34,846 bases of DNA, from assembly GCA_017857875.1 (NCBI GenBank), contig JAFMCH010000016.1:1-34846 (forward strand), given 5' to 3'. The translations under genes were made by a program, and so were the position numbers. The notes under the pieces are model-generated. The model saw only the letters and a list, made by a program, of their open reading frames with translations. It did not search any database and had not been told where the DNA came from. Source of the stretch: Actinomycetota bacterium (GTDB lineage Bacteria > Actinomycetota > Actinomycetes > S36-B12). Numbering within the stretch: the first letter of the stretch is position 1; each line of letters begins with the position of its first letter. This document shows, one piece after another, positions 18,300 to 26,676 of the stretch.

Positions 18300-19708
18300 C
18301 AACCACCTCTCATCCCGAACTCGACGGTCTCGGTCGTTATGACTACGGCTGGCGCGACTCTGATGCTGCCGGTATCAACGCTCGCCGTGGTATTTCTGAG
18401 GATGTCGTTCGCGAAATTAGTGCACTGAAGGACGAGCCCGACTGGATGCTGCAAATGCGATTGAAGGGTCTGCGCCTGTTCGAGCGCAAGCCCATGCCCG
18501 TGTGGGGTTCGAACCTCGGCGGGATCGACTTCGACAATATTAAGTATTTCGTGCGCTCGACTGAGAAGCAGGCGACAAGCTGGGAAGAACTGCCCGACGA
18601 CATCAAGAATACCTACGATCGACTGGGTATCCCAGAGGCAGAAAAGCAGCGACTAGTGGCCGGTGTGGCGGCACAGTATGAGTCGGAGGTCGTGTATCAC
18701 CAGATCCGCGAAGACCTAGAAGAGCAGGGGGTGCTGTTCTTAGACACCGATAGCGGTTTGCGTGAGCACGAAGATCTATTCCGGGAATACTTCGGCTCTG
18801 TTATCCCCGTGGGTGACAATAAATTCGCGGCGCTCAATACCGCTGTGTGGTCGGGCGGTTCGTTCATCTATGTACCCAAGGGGGTCAAGGTAGAGATCCC
18901 CCTACAGGCCTATTTTCGCATTAACACCGAAAATATGGGCCAGTTTGAACGCACATTGATCATCGTTGATGAGGACGCGTATGTGCACTACGTAGAAGGG
19001 TGCACCGCTCCGATTTACTCCTCTGACTCTTTGCATTCGGCCGTGGTCGAAATCATCGTCAAGCCCAACGCCCGTTGCCGCTATACGACGATTCAAAACT
19101 GGTCGAACAATGTTTACAATCTGGTCACCAAGCGCGCGGTCGCCCAGCGAGGCGCCACCATGGAATGGGTTGATGGCAACCTGGGCTCGAAGGTCACGAT
19201 GAAGTACCCGGCCGTATGGATGACCGGCGAGTACGCCAAGGGTGAGACCTTGTCGGTGGCGTTTGCCGGTGAAGGCCAGCATCAAGATGCCGGCTCCAAA
19301 ATGGTGCATGCCGCTCCGCACACGTCGTCGAACATCGTGTCGAAGTCGGTGGCCCGCGGCGGCGGTCGCACCTCATATCGCGGCTTGGTCCAGGTGCTTG
19401 AGGGTGCCTATGGCTCCAAGAGCACCGTGAAGTGTGATGCGTTGCTCGTCGATGACATTTCACGCAGTGACACCTATCCGTATGCCGATATCCGTGAAGA
19501 CGACGTGTCGATGGGGCATGAAGCCACCGTCAGCAAGGTCAGCGATGACCAGCTGTTCTACTTGATGAGCCGCGGCATGACCGAGGATGAGGCGATGGCA
19601 ATGATCGTGCGTGGGTTCATTGAGCCCATCGCACGTGAACTTCCGATGGAATACGCCCTTGAGCTCAATCGCCTCATTGAACTGCAGATGGAAGGGGCCG
19701 TTGGCTGA
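18296..19708 (+). CDS. sufB: Fe-S cluster scaffold protein SufB
   Basis: SufB is the scaffold subunit of the SufBCD complex on which Fe-S clusters are built. The 470-aa product begins at an ATG with GGAGG nine bases upstream; the frame is open back to 18206 but that lies inside sufR. Family blocks include [14 protein letters not shown] near residue 79, [34 protein letters not shown], the beta-helix core with [11 protein letters not shown], and [20 protein letters not shown] near the C-terminus. Length is typical. It overlaps sufD by one base (TGATG). Confidence 0.97.
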   Translation: MTTTSHPELDGLGRYDYGWRDSDAAGINARRGISEDVVREISALKDEPDWMLQMRLKGLRLFERKPMPVWGSNLGGIDFDNIKYFVRSTEKQATSWEELPDDIKNTYDRLGIPEAEKQRLVAGVAAQYESEVVYHQIREDLEEQGVLFLDTDSGLREHEDLFREYFGSVIPVGDNKFAALNTAVWSGGSFIYVPKGVKVEIPLQAYFRINTENMGQFERTLIIVDEDAYVHYVEGCTAPIYSSDSLHSAVVEIIVKPNARCRYTTIQNWSNNVYNLVTKRAVAQRGATMEWVDGNLGSKVTMKYPAVWMTGEYAKGETLSVAFAGEGQHQDAGSKMVHAAPHTSSNIVSKSVARGGGRTSYRGLVQVLEGAYGSKSTVKCDALLVDDISRSDTYPYADIREDDVSMGHEATVSKVSDDQLFYLMSRGMTEDEAMAMIVRGFIEPIARELPMEYALELNRLIELQMEGAVG

Positions 19709-20856
19709 TGTCACCGGTGATGGTGCCGGCTACGGATCACGCACCCGTAGTTCGGTCGTTTAGCCCTGGCGACTTTGAGGTGCCGCATGGGCGCGAGGAG
19801 GAGTGGAGATTCACTCCCTTGACGCGTCTGCAAGGCCTTCACGAATCACCTGAGGCACTAGCGGAGCCTGAGATAACCGTTGCGGGTATCGATGCATCCG
19901 CGGTGCAAAGGCTGGTACTGGATGCTGGGCTACGTGCAAGGGTGAGCACGCCGGTCGATCGCATCGCGGCGCACTCGTGGCAATTAGCTGATCACGCGAC
20001 AGTGATCTCGATTCCTGCTGAAACAACCCTGGATGATCTTATTGCGGTGCAGGTACATACGCCCGCAGGAACATCCTTCGGCCATCTCGTCGTTGAGGTG
20101 GGTGCTTTTGCCACTGTGACCGTACTCATCACGTTCACCGGCGCAGGTGCTTTTGCCGGAAGCGTCGATATCAACGCCGGTGACCACTCGCATGTCACGG
20201 CGGGAAGCGTGTTTGAGTCGGATCGTCAGGCGGTCACCGCGGCACGAATACATGTGCGCTTGGGTCGAGATGCCAATGTGCGTTCAAGTGTCATTACTCT
20301 CGGCGGCGACCTCACGCGCATTCATGCCACGGTTGAATACACCGCACCCGGGGGAGATGCCGAGCTGCTCGGTCTATTTTTCGCCGATGCCGGTCAACAC
20401 CATGAGCATCGAGTCTTCGTGGACCATTCGCAGCCGCACTGCCGCAGTTCGGTTACCTACAAGGGCGCACTCGATGGCGCCGGTACCCATACGGTTTGGA
20501 TCGGCGATGTTCTGGTGCGGGCCGGAGCCGTCGGCATCGATACCTATGAGGTCAATCGCAACTTGGTACTCAGCGACGGTGCGCGGGCTGATTCGGTGCC
20601 TAATCTTGAACTGGAAACCGGAGAGGTCGTCGGCGCTGGTCACGCGAGTGCCACCGGACGATTCGATGACGAGCAGTTGTTCTATTTACGCTCACGCGGG
20701 ATCCCCGAAGAAATCGCGCGCATGCTCGTCGTGCGCGGCTTCTTCGCCGATATTTTGAGACGAACAAATATTCCCGACCTACCGACGCGCATCATGTCGA
20801 TCATTGACGATCGTTTGGGAGTAACTGATCTAGTCGATGAGGTGATCTCAGCATGA
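19708..20856 (+). CDS. sufD: Fe-S cluster assembly protein SufD
   Basis: Paralogue of SufB that pairs with it and with the ATPase SufC in cluster assembly. The 382-aa product shows the SufD N-terminal pattern (EEEWRFTPLTRLQ), the beta-helix core and the shared C-terminal signature ATGRFDDEQLFYLRSRGIPEE followed by ARMLVVRGFF. The ATG overlaps the sufB stop by one base and the gene ends in an ATGA overlap with the Rieske gene, so translation is likely coupled through this part of the operon. Confidence 0.95.
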   Translation: MSPVMVPATDHAPVVRSFSPGDFEVPHGREEEWRFTPLTRLQGLHESPEALAEPEITVAGIDASAVQRLVLDAGLRARVSTPVDRIAAHSWQLADHATVISIPAETTLDDLIAVQVHTPAGTSFGHLVVEVGAFATVTVLITFTGAGAFAGSVDINAGDHSHVTAGSVFESDRQAVTAARIHVRLGRDANVRSSVITLGGDLTRIHATVEYTAPGGDAELLGLFFADAGQHHEHRVFVDHSQPHCRSSVTYKGALDGAGTHTVWIGDVLVRAGAVGIDTYEVNRNLVLSDGARADSVPNLELETGEVVGAGHASATGRFDDEQLFYLRSRGIPEEIARMLVVRGFFADILRRTNIPDLPTRIMSIIDDRLGVTDLVDEVISA

Positions 20857-21191
20857 GCGCCGCTGATGTGTGTCGTGTGGCCGACGTGCCCGAGCAAGGG
20901 GCCCTGCAGGTAACCGTTGACGGGTTAGCGATTGCGATCGTGCGCAGCGATGGCGAGATCTACGCGATTCTTGATCGCTGCAGCCACGCCGATGTTGCGT
21001 TATCCGAGGGCGACGTCGAAGACGGTGCAATCGAATGCTGGCTGCACGGCTCGGCCTTCGACTTGCAGACTGGCAAGGCACTGTCGCTCCCGGCCACCGA
21101 ACCCGTTCCGGTGTATGCCGTAACCATTGATGGATCGGGCGATGATGCCCGAGTTCTGATCGACCCGAGCGTTACGATTCCAACCCGCTAA
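20853..21191 (+). CDS. Rieske [2Fe-2S] ferredoxin embedded in the suf operon
   Basis: A 112-aa stand-alone Rieske protein with both cluster-binding boxes: Cys43-Ser-His45 in DRCSHAD and Cys62-Trp-Leu-His65 in ECWLHGSAF, separated by 16 residues. It resembles the ferredoxin components of non-haem iron dioxygenases, but no oxygenase gene is nearby. It overlaps sufD by 4 nt and sits nine bases before sufC, a position also known in other Actinobacteria such as Streptomyces. An electron-transfer role in cluster assembly (reduction of persulfide or iron) is a reasonable inference, not shown by the sequence. Confidence 0.92.
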   Translation: MSAADVCRVADVPEQGALQVTVDGLAIAIVRSDGEIYAILDRCSHADVALSEGDVEDGAIECWLHGSAFDLQTGKALSLPATEPVPVYAVTIDGSGDDARVLIDPSVTIPTR

Positions 21192-21200
21192 GGAGTACTT

Positions 21201-21977
21201 GTGTCCACCCTAGAGATCCGCAATCTGCACGCTGCGGTTGAAACCGATGCCGGACCCGAGCCGATTCTTCGCGGAGTTGATCTCACCGTTGTTGGTGGTC
21301 AAACGCATGCCGTGATGGGCCCCAATGGTTCGGGTAAGTCCACCCTCGCCTACGTCATCGCCGGCCACCCCAAATACAAGGTCACCGCCGGCAGCATCAC
21401 CCTCGACGGTGTCGACGTTCTGGAGATGACCATTGATGAGCGCGCTCGCGCCGGCTTGTTCTTGGCCATGCAATACCCGGTGGAGATTCCCGGCGTTTCG
21501 GTGTCGAACTTCTTGCGGACTTCGGTGGGGGCCATTCGTGGTGAGGCCCCCAAACTGCGGCTGTGGTTGAAGGAAATGAAAGACGCGATGGCTGCGCTAT
21601 CGATCGACCCGACATTCGCTGAGCGCAATGTCAACGAGGGTTTCTCCGGTGGAGAGAAGAAGCGTCACGAGATCTTGCAGTTGGAACTGCTGAAGCCAAA
21701 GATCGCCGTGCTTGACGAGACTGACTCTGGGCTCGACGTTGATGCGCTTCGGGTTGTGTCAGAGGGTGTTAATCGGTTCCGCGAATCGGGTGACACCGGC
21801 ACTTTGCTGATCACGCACTACACGCGCATTCTTCGTTACATCACGCCGGACTTTGTACACGTGTTCGTTGACGGGCGCATCGTCGAATCGGGCGGCCCTG
21901 AACTGGCGACTCAACTGGAGGACGAAGGCTATGAGCGCTTTATCGCGCTCGCTCAAAAGGAGGGCGCAACACCATGA
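21201..21977 (+). CDS. sufC: Fe-S assembly ATPase SufC
   Basis: ABC-type ATPase that powers SufB-SufD rearrangement; it is soluble, not a transporter. The 258-aa protein has Walker A GPNGSGKST (40-48), signature FSGGEKKR, Walker B IAVLDETDSGLD and the switch His in ITHYTRIL; the AMQYPVEIPGVS segment is characteristic of SufC. The GTG start is preceded by AAGGAG, the only clear internal ribosome binding site within the suf operon apart from sufB, and it follows the only real gap (9 nt) in the operon. The stop overlaps sufS as ATGA. Confidence 0.97.
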   Translation: MSTLEIRNLHAAVETDAGPEPILRGVDLTVVGGQTHAVMGPNGSGKSTLAYVIAGHPKYKVTAGSITLDGVDVLEMTIDERARAGLFLAMQYPVEIPGVSVSNFLRTSVGAIRGEAPKLRLWLKEMKDAMAALSIDPTFAERNVNEGFSGGEKKRHEILQLELLKPKIAVLDETDSGLDVDALRVVSEGVNRFRESGDTGTLLITHYTRILRYITPDFVHVFVDGRIVESGGPELATQLEDEGYERFIALAQKEGATP

Positions 21978-23284
21978 CCTTGACCGTGCCCGCGCCTGCA
22001 AGGGTTTGGAATCTCGACGCCATTCGCGCTGATTTCCCGATCCTGCAGCGCACGGTGCGCGACGGTCACCGTCTGATTTACCTCGATAGCGCGGCCACGT
22101 CACAAAAGCCTCGACAGGTACTCGACGCCGAGCGGCATTACTACGAGACCTCCAATGCGGCGGTCCATCGCGGTGCGCATCAGCTTGCTGAGGAAGCCAC
22201 TGAATGTTTTGAAAGTGCTCGCCAACGCATCGCGACCTTTGTGGGCGGGGCTGCTCAGGAGTTGGTATTCACCCGTAATGCCACCGAAGCTCTCAACATG
22301 ATGGCCTACACGTTCCTCAATGCCACGCTCAAGAAGGCAACCGGGTCACCATTGCCTGAGGGGGCCGATCGTTTCGTTCTCAGTGCAGGCGACGAGGTTG
22401 TCGTAACCGAGATGGAGCACCACGCAAACCTGGTGCCATGGCAAGAGTTGTGCGACAAGACCGGCGCGGTCTTGAAGTGGATCGGCATTACTGACGATGG
22501 TCGCCTTGACATTGCCGATATTGGCAGTGTGATAACCCCCAAGACGAAGGTGGTGTCCTTCAGCCAGCAGTCCAATTTGCTTGGCACGATTACGCCGGTG
22601 GACTTGGTAGCTGATGCCGCACGAGCCGTCGGGGCGCTTGTCGTGCTTGATGCATGCCAGTCAGTACCGCATATGCCGGTTAGCGTGCACGAACTTAATG
22701 TCGACGTGATCACCTGGAGCGGACACAAGATGTTGGGTCCCACCGGTATCGGGTGTTTGTGGGCGCGTAGCGAGATTTTGGAGTCAATGCCCCCATTCTT
22801 GACTGGTGGTTCGATGATCGAGCAGGTCTCAATGAATGGCTCAACATTTGCACCACCGCCGCAGCGTTTTGAAGCCGGTGTGCCAATGGTTGCCCAAGCC
22901 GTTGGCCTCGCGGCAGCATGTGACTATCTTGACGCGTTGACGATGTCGGCGGTTGAGGAACACGAACGGGTTCTGACCGGGTACGCACTAGCCGGCCTTC
23001 AGGCGATCCCCGGGGTACGCATCATTGGCCCGAACGACAACATCGACCGGGGGAGCGCTGTGTCCTTCGTGCTCGAGGGAGTGCACCCGCACGATCTTGG
23101 TCAGTTGCTTGATGATCAGGGCATCGCGGTTCGCGTAGGTCACCACTGCGCGTGGCCCACCTGCCGTCGCCTTGCCGTGCCTGCCACCACACGACTCTCG
23201 ACATATATTTACAACGGCCAGGATGATTTAGACGCGTTATTTGACGCTGTCGGCCAAGCCCAAGTCTTTTTTGGGGTGAACTAG
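21974..23284 (+). CDS. sufS: SufS-type cysteine desulfurase
   Basis: PLP enzyme that removes sulfur from cysteine and passes it as persulfide to SufU. The 436-aa protein has the N-terminal YLDSAATSQKP block (36-46), RNATEALN (101-108), the PLP-binding Lys252 in WSGHKMLGP, and the active-site Cys392 in GHHCAWPTCRR. The paired HH at 149-150 (EMEHHANLVPW) is also typical. It lies in the suf operon with a one-base overlap onto sufU. A second Cys five residues after the catalytic one (PTC) is a small difference from the usual HHCAQP sequence. Confidence 0.96.
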   Translation: MTLTVPAPARVWNLDAIRADFPILQRTVRDGHRLIYLDSAATSQKPRQVLDAERHYYETSNAAVHRGAHQLAEEATECFESARQRIATFVGGAAQELVFTRNATEALNMMAYTFLNATLKKATGSPLPEGADRFVLSAGDEVVVTEMEHHANLVPWQELCDKTGAVLKWIGITDDGRLDIADIGSVITPKTKVVSFSQQSNLLGTITPVDLVADAARAVGALVVLDACQSVPHMPVSVHELNVDVITWSGHKMLGPTGIGCLWARSEILESMPPFLTGGSMIEQVSMNGSTFAPPPQRFEAGVPMVAQAVGLAAACDYLDALTMSAVEEHERVLTGYALAGLQAIPGVRIIGPNDNIDRGSAVSFVLEGVHPHDLGQLLDDQGIAVRVGHHCAWPTCRRLAVPATTRLSTYIYNGQDDLDALFDAVGQAQVFFGVN

Positions 23285-23784
23285 TGGATCTCAATGCGCT
23301 GTATCAACAAATCATCCTTGATCATTACAAGCGACCCCTCGGTAAAGGCCTGCGTGAACCTTTCGAGGTGCAGGTCCATCATGTGAATCCCACCTGCGGT
23401 GATGAGATTGACCTTCGGGTGCACCTCGATCAGGCTGATGGTCAGGTTCGCGTGGCCGACGTGTCCTATGACGGTCAGGGGTGCTCGATCTCCCAAGCGT
23501 CGGCAAGTGTGATGTATGAACTCATTAATGGCCTGACATTGCCCGAGGCACTTGAGATCGAAGGGGCATTCCACGAGATGATCTCTTCACGTGGCACGAT
23601 CGAGGCGGATGAGGAAGTCCTCGGAGACGCTGCCGCATTCTCTGGCGTGGCCAAATATCCAGCTCGAGTGAAATGCGCGCTGCTGGCCTGGATGGCATTT
23701 AAAGACGCTGTGGTGCAAGCCACCTCAGCAATGCAGACGACTGACGCATCATCGAACAGTGTTCAACAGGAGGCATCATCATGA
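23284..23784 (+). CDS. sufU: SufU zinc-dependent sulfurtransferase
   Basis: SufU is the zinc-containing partner that accepts sulfur from SufS and delivers it to SufBCD in Gram-positive bacteria. The 166-aa protein has DHYKRPLG (13-20), the zinc ligands Cys38 and Asp40 in NPTCGDEID, Cys67 in GQGCSIS and Cys131 in RVKCALLAW. The insertion region between Cys67 and Cys131, typical of SufU rather than IscU, is present. The GTG start overlaps the sufS stop by one base. The C-terminal ~25 residues are Ser/Thr/Gln-rich and probably disordered. Confidence 0.95.
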   Translation: MDLNALYQQIILDHYKRPLGKGLREPFEVQVHHVNPTCGDEIDLRVHLDQADGQVRVADVSYDGQGCSISQASASVMYELINGLTLPEALEIEGAFHEMISSRGTIEADEEVLGDAAAFSGVAKYPARVKCALLAWMAFKDAVVQATSAMQTTDASSNSVQQEASS

Positions 23785-24104
23785 CCGAGCCCGCCACGCG
23801 CACCGCCGATGATTTATTCGAGGCGATGAAAGATGTCGTCGATCCCGAACTCGGCATCAACGTCGTCGACCTGGGGTTGGTGTATGACATCCACGTGCAC
23901 GATGGAAATCGCGCCACCGTCGACATGACGCTTACCTCTGCTGCTTGTCCGCTCACCGATGTCATCGAAGATCAAACGAGGGCTGCCCTTGAAGGTCTCG
24001 TTGATGAATTTGCGATCAATTGGGTCTGGATGCCGCCGTGGGGCCCGGACAAGATCACCGACGATGGACGCGAGATGCTTCGCGCGCTGGGCTTTAACGT
24101 CTAG
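23781..24104 (+). CDS. sufT: SufT/MIP18-family Fe-S assembly factor (DUF59)
   Basis: A 107-aa protein of the DUF59 (MIP18-like) family, which supports maturation of Fe-S proteins. It contains DPELGINVVDLGLVY (21-35) and TLTSAACPL with Cys56, both family signatures. The ATG overlaps the sufU stop as ATGA and it ends the operon; a short spacer with a hairpin follows. The start is fixed by the overlap. Confidence in family is high; the exact client proteins are not known from sequence. Confidence 0.93.
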   Translation: MTEPATRTADDLFEAMKDVVDPELGINVVDLGLVYDIHVHDGNRATVDMTLTSAACPLTDVIEDQTRAALEGLVDEFAINWVWMPPWGPDKITDDGREMLRALGFNV

Positions 24105-24139
24105 TCCCCGAATGCGCCGTGTGAGGCGGCTGGAGCATC

Positions 24140-24156
24140 CGGCCTCGACTAGGCCG
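24140..24156. other. Hairpin between sufT and the ABC-F gene (weak terminator or operator)
   Basis: A perfect 6-bp inverted repeat, CGGCCT (24140-24145) and AGGCCG (24151-24156), with loop CGACT, abuts the candidate -10 TAGACT of the next gene. It could be a weak terminator of the suf operon or an operator for the downstream promoter. There is no T-run. Confidence 0.35.
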
Positions 24157-24162
24157 TAGACT
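24157..24162 (+). promoter_or_regulatory. Candidate -10 of the ABC-F gene
   Basis: TAGACT matches TANNNT and lies nine bases upstream of the GTG at 24172, with no Shine-Dalgarno sequence between, consistent with a very short or absent leader. The identical hexamer precedes the divergent ABC-2 gene at 17543. Confidence 0.4.
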
Positions 24163-24171
24163 CTTGTCACT

Positions 24172-25770
24172 GTGATCACGGCCGCCAATATCGAACTGCG
24201 CGCGGGGTCACGTCTATTGCTGGAAGACGCATCATTTCGGGTGGGGCCTGGCGACCGAATCGGCCTCGTAGGCCGTAACGGCGCCGGTAAGACCACGCTC
24301 ACCAAAGTGCTGGCCGGTGAGGAATTACCCGCCGGTGGCACAGTCACCAATAACGGCAGCGTGGGCTACCTGCCTCAAGACCCCCGAACGGGTGACCTTG
24401 AGGTTCTGGCGCGCGATCGCATTCTGGGGGCCCGCAATTTGGCCACGATCGTGGGACGCATGGAGAAGGCCTCGATCGCGATGGGTGGCGACCCAGGAGA
24501 GGCCCAGGATCGGGCAATGCGCCAGTATGCCCAGGCAACAGCGGAGTTCGAAGCGCTGGGGGGCTACGCGGTGCAGGCTGAGGCGGCAACTATCGCGGCA
24601 AGTCTCGCGCTGCCTCAGCGTGTTCTTGATCAACCCCTGGGCACCCTGTCGGGAGGTCAGCGGCGGCGGGTTGAATTAGCGCGAATCTTATTCGGTGGAC
24701 ATGACGTGCTGCTGCTTGATGAGCCCACCAACCACCTCGACGCTGATTCAATCGGGTGGCTGCGCCGATTTCTCGCCGCTTTTCCGGGGGGCTACATCGT
24801 GATCAGCCACGACACTGAACTGCTTGAGAGCACCGTGAACCAGGTAATTCACCTCGACGCCACCAGATCGATGCTCGACGTGTATTCGATGGGTTGGTCG
24901 GCCTATTTGCAGCAACGCGAGACAGACGAGCGCCGCCGCAAACGTGAGCGTTCGAATGCCGAACGACAAGCCACCGCGTTACGAGGGCAGGCCGAGCGCA
25001 TGCGTGCTAAGGCCTCAAAGGCCCGGGCGGCTCAGTCAATGTTCAAGCGTGCCGATCGCTTGGTGAATGAACTCGAGGCCACTCGCACCAGTGATCGCGT
25101 GGCTCGTTTGCGATTTCCGGAGCCTGCCCCGTGCGGGAAGACACCGCTGTGGGGCGATTCGCTTTCGCGTAGTTATGGGTCACTGGAGGTTTTCACCGAC
25201 GTGAACCTGGCCATCGATCGAGGGTCTCGGGTGGTTATCTTGGGCCTCAACGGTGCGGGTAAAACCACGTTGCTGCGCATTCTCGCCGGGGTGGACCCCA
25301 GTGACACCGGGTCGGTGCGGCAAGGGCACGGCGCGCGCGTTGGTTACTACGCCCAAGAGCATGAAACTCTAGATCCCGAGCGCACCGTCCTCGAAAACAT
25401 GCTGTCAGCCGCGCCAGATCTTGGCGAAATGGAAGCCCGTCGAGTGCTTGGATCGTTCCTATTCAGTGGTGACGACGTCGCCAAGCCCGCACGGGTGCTA
25501 TCCGGTGGTGAAAAGACGCGTCTTGCCCTGGCCACGCTGGTGGTGTCAGGTGCCAATGTGTTGTTGCTTGATGAACCCACGAACAACCTTGACCCGGCCA
25601 GTCGTGAGGAGATCCTCGGCGCGTTAGCCGGCTATCAGGGCGCGGTGGTGCTGGTCACCCATGATGAGGGTGCCGTGTTCGCACTGTCACCGGAACGTGT
25701 GGTCATCTTGCCGGAGGGCGATGAGGACCTATGGAGCGATGACTACGCCGAGTTAGTAAGTCTGGCCTGA
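24172..25770 (+). CDS. ABC-F family ATP-binding protein
   Basis: Soluble twin-ATPase of the ABC-F class, whose members act on the ribosome (translation or antibiotic protection) rather than in transport. The 532-aa protein has two nucleotide-binding domains: Walker A GRNGAGKTT (34-42) with LSGGQRRR and LLLDEPTNHLD, then Walker A GLNGAGKTT (about 357-365) with LSGGEKTR and LLLDEPTNNLD. Between them lies a charged Arg-rich linker (about 245-305), the P-site tRNA-interaction motif of the class. There are no membrane segments. The gene follows the suf operon, as its counterpart does near suf in mycobacteria (Rv1473 by recollection). Whether it is a resistance factor or a housekeeping translation factor cannot be told from sequence. 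Confidence 0.92.
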   Translation: MITAANIELRAGSRLLLEDASFRVGPGDRIGLVGRNGAGKTTLTKVLAGEELPAGGTVTNNGSVGYLPQDPRTGDLEVLARDRILGARNLATIVGRMEKASIAMGGDPGEAQDRAMRQYAQATAEFEALGGYAVQAEAATIAASLALPQRVLDQPLGTLSGGQRRRVELARILFGGHDVLLLDEPTNHLDADSIGWLRRFLAAFPGGYIVISHDTELLESTVNQVIHLDATRSMLDVYSMGWSAYLQQRETDERRRKRERSNAERQATALRGQAERMRAKASKARAAQSMFKRADRLVNELEATRTSDRVARLRFPEPAPCGKTPLWGDSLSRSYGSLEVFTDVNLAIDRGSRVVILGLNGAGKTTLLRILAGVDPSDTGSVRQGHGARVGYYAQEHETLDPERTVLENMLSAAPDLGEMEARRVLGSFLFSGDDVAKPARVLSGGEKTRLALATLVVSGANVLLLDEPTNNLDPASREEILGALAGYQGAVVLVTHDEGAVFALSPERVVILPEGDEDLWSDDYAELVSLA

Positions 25771-25784
25771 GCGGCTCAGGCTAG
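25762..25784 (+). terminator. Strong hairpin across the ABC-F stop codon
   Basis: A perfect 8-bp palindrome around a single central base (GCCTGAGC at 25765-25772, GCTCAGGC at 25774-25781) extends to a stem of about ten pairs, including one G-U, between 25762 and 25784. The ABC-F TGA stop (25768-25770) lies within the left arm. There is no T-run, but in a GC-rich genome this is a plausible terminator between the ABC-F gene and the crotonase. Confidence 0.5.
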
Positions 25785-25835
25785 TACGCGTGGCCGGTGA
25801 TCGGTGTCCGCACACAAACAGGGGAGAATGCTCAG

Positions 25836-26660
25836 ATGAGTACAGCGCACGAGGACCACACGCTCGGCTTTGATCCAGATGAACTATCAACGGTAGGCCT
25901 GAAGGTCACCTGGCAGGAGCCGGTCTTGAGGCTGACTTTGGCGGCCCCAGATCGACGGAATGCGCAATCTCCGCAACTGTGGTCGGTCTTGGCTCGCGTG
26001 GGCGACTGGGTGCGTGGTCGTGGCCGAGGCGTGCAGATAATCGTGATCGACGCCGAGGGGTTGAGTTTCTCCGCTGGTCTTGACCGGCGCATGTTCACCC
26101 CGGAAGGTATTCCTGGCCAGACCTCGCTCATGGATGTCGTGCGCGCTGACGATGCGGATAAATTGACCTTTATCGAGGCTGCCCAGGCGGGCTTCCGGTG
26201 GTTGCGCGATGTGCCCGCGGTGTCGATCGCGGTCGTTTCCGGCCACGCGATTGGCGCGGGATTTCAACTGGCACTCGCCGCAGACGTGGTGGTGCCCCAT
26301 CACGATGCAGTCTTCGCGATGAAAGAGACCTCCTGGGGGCTCGTGCCTGATCTGGGCGGTTCTTTGCCGATGGTGCGCGGGGCAGGATACGGTCCGGCGC
26401 TCATCGCCTGCGCGACCGGTCAAGACATCACAGCAGCGCAGTTGGCATCGTGGGGCCTGGCGTTGACTCCGGTGGATGACCCGGCGGCCGAATCTGCACG
26501 GATCATCGATGCGCTTCTCGCGACCCCACCGGGTGCCGTCGCGGACCTCAAAGACCTACTCACCGGAATTGGTCAGCGTCGGCGCAGTGACCAATGGCAG
26601 CGCGAGGCACAGGTGCAAAGTCGGCGACTGAACGCGTGGGCCGAGCAGCTGCCTTCATGA
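25836..26660 (+). CDS. Enoyl-CoA hydratase/isomerase (crotonase) family protein with altered active site
   Basis: A 274-aa crotonase-fold protein. The ATG at 25836 follows GGGGAG by nine bases and is preferred over an in-frame GTG at 25797. The oxyanion-hole segments are present: SFSAGLDRRMF (77-87) and SGHAIGAGFQLALAAD (135-150). In classic hydratases two glutamates catalyse water addition; here the first is replaced by Gln144 (GAGFQL where hydratases have GGGCEL) while the second is kept as Glu164 (KETSWG). True hydratase activity is therefore doubtful, and isomerase, hydrolase or another crotonase chemistry is possible. It is adjacent to the ABC-F gene as EchA12 is to its counterpart in mycobacteria (from memory). 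Confidence 0.88.
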   Translation: MSTAHEDHTLGFDPDELSTVGLKVTWQEPVLRLTLAAPDRRNAQSPQLWSVLARVGDWVRGRGRGVQIIVIDAEGLSFSAGLDRRMFTPEGIPGQTSLMDVVRADDADKLTFIEAAQAGFRWLRDVPAVSIAVVSGHAIGAGFQLALAADVVVPHHDAVFAMKETSWGLVPDLGGSLPMVRGAGYGPALIACATGQDITAAQLASWGLALTPVDDPAAESARIIDALLATPPGAVADLKDLLTGIGQRRRSDQWQREAQVQSRRLNAWAEQLPS

Positions 26661-26676
26661 TGGGTCTGATGACGCC

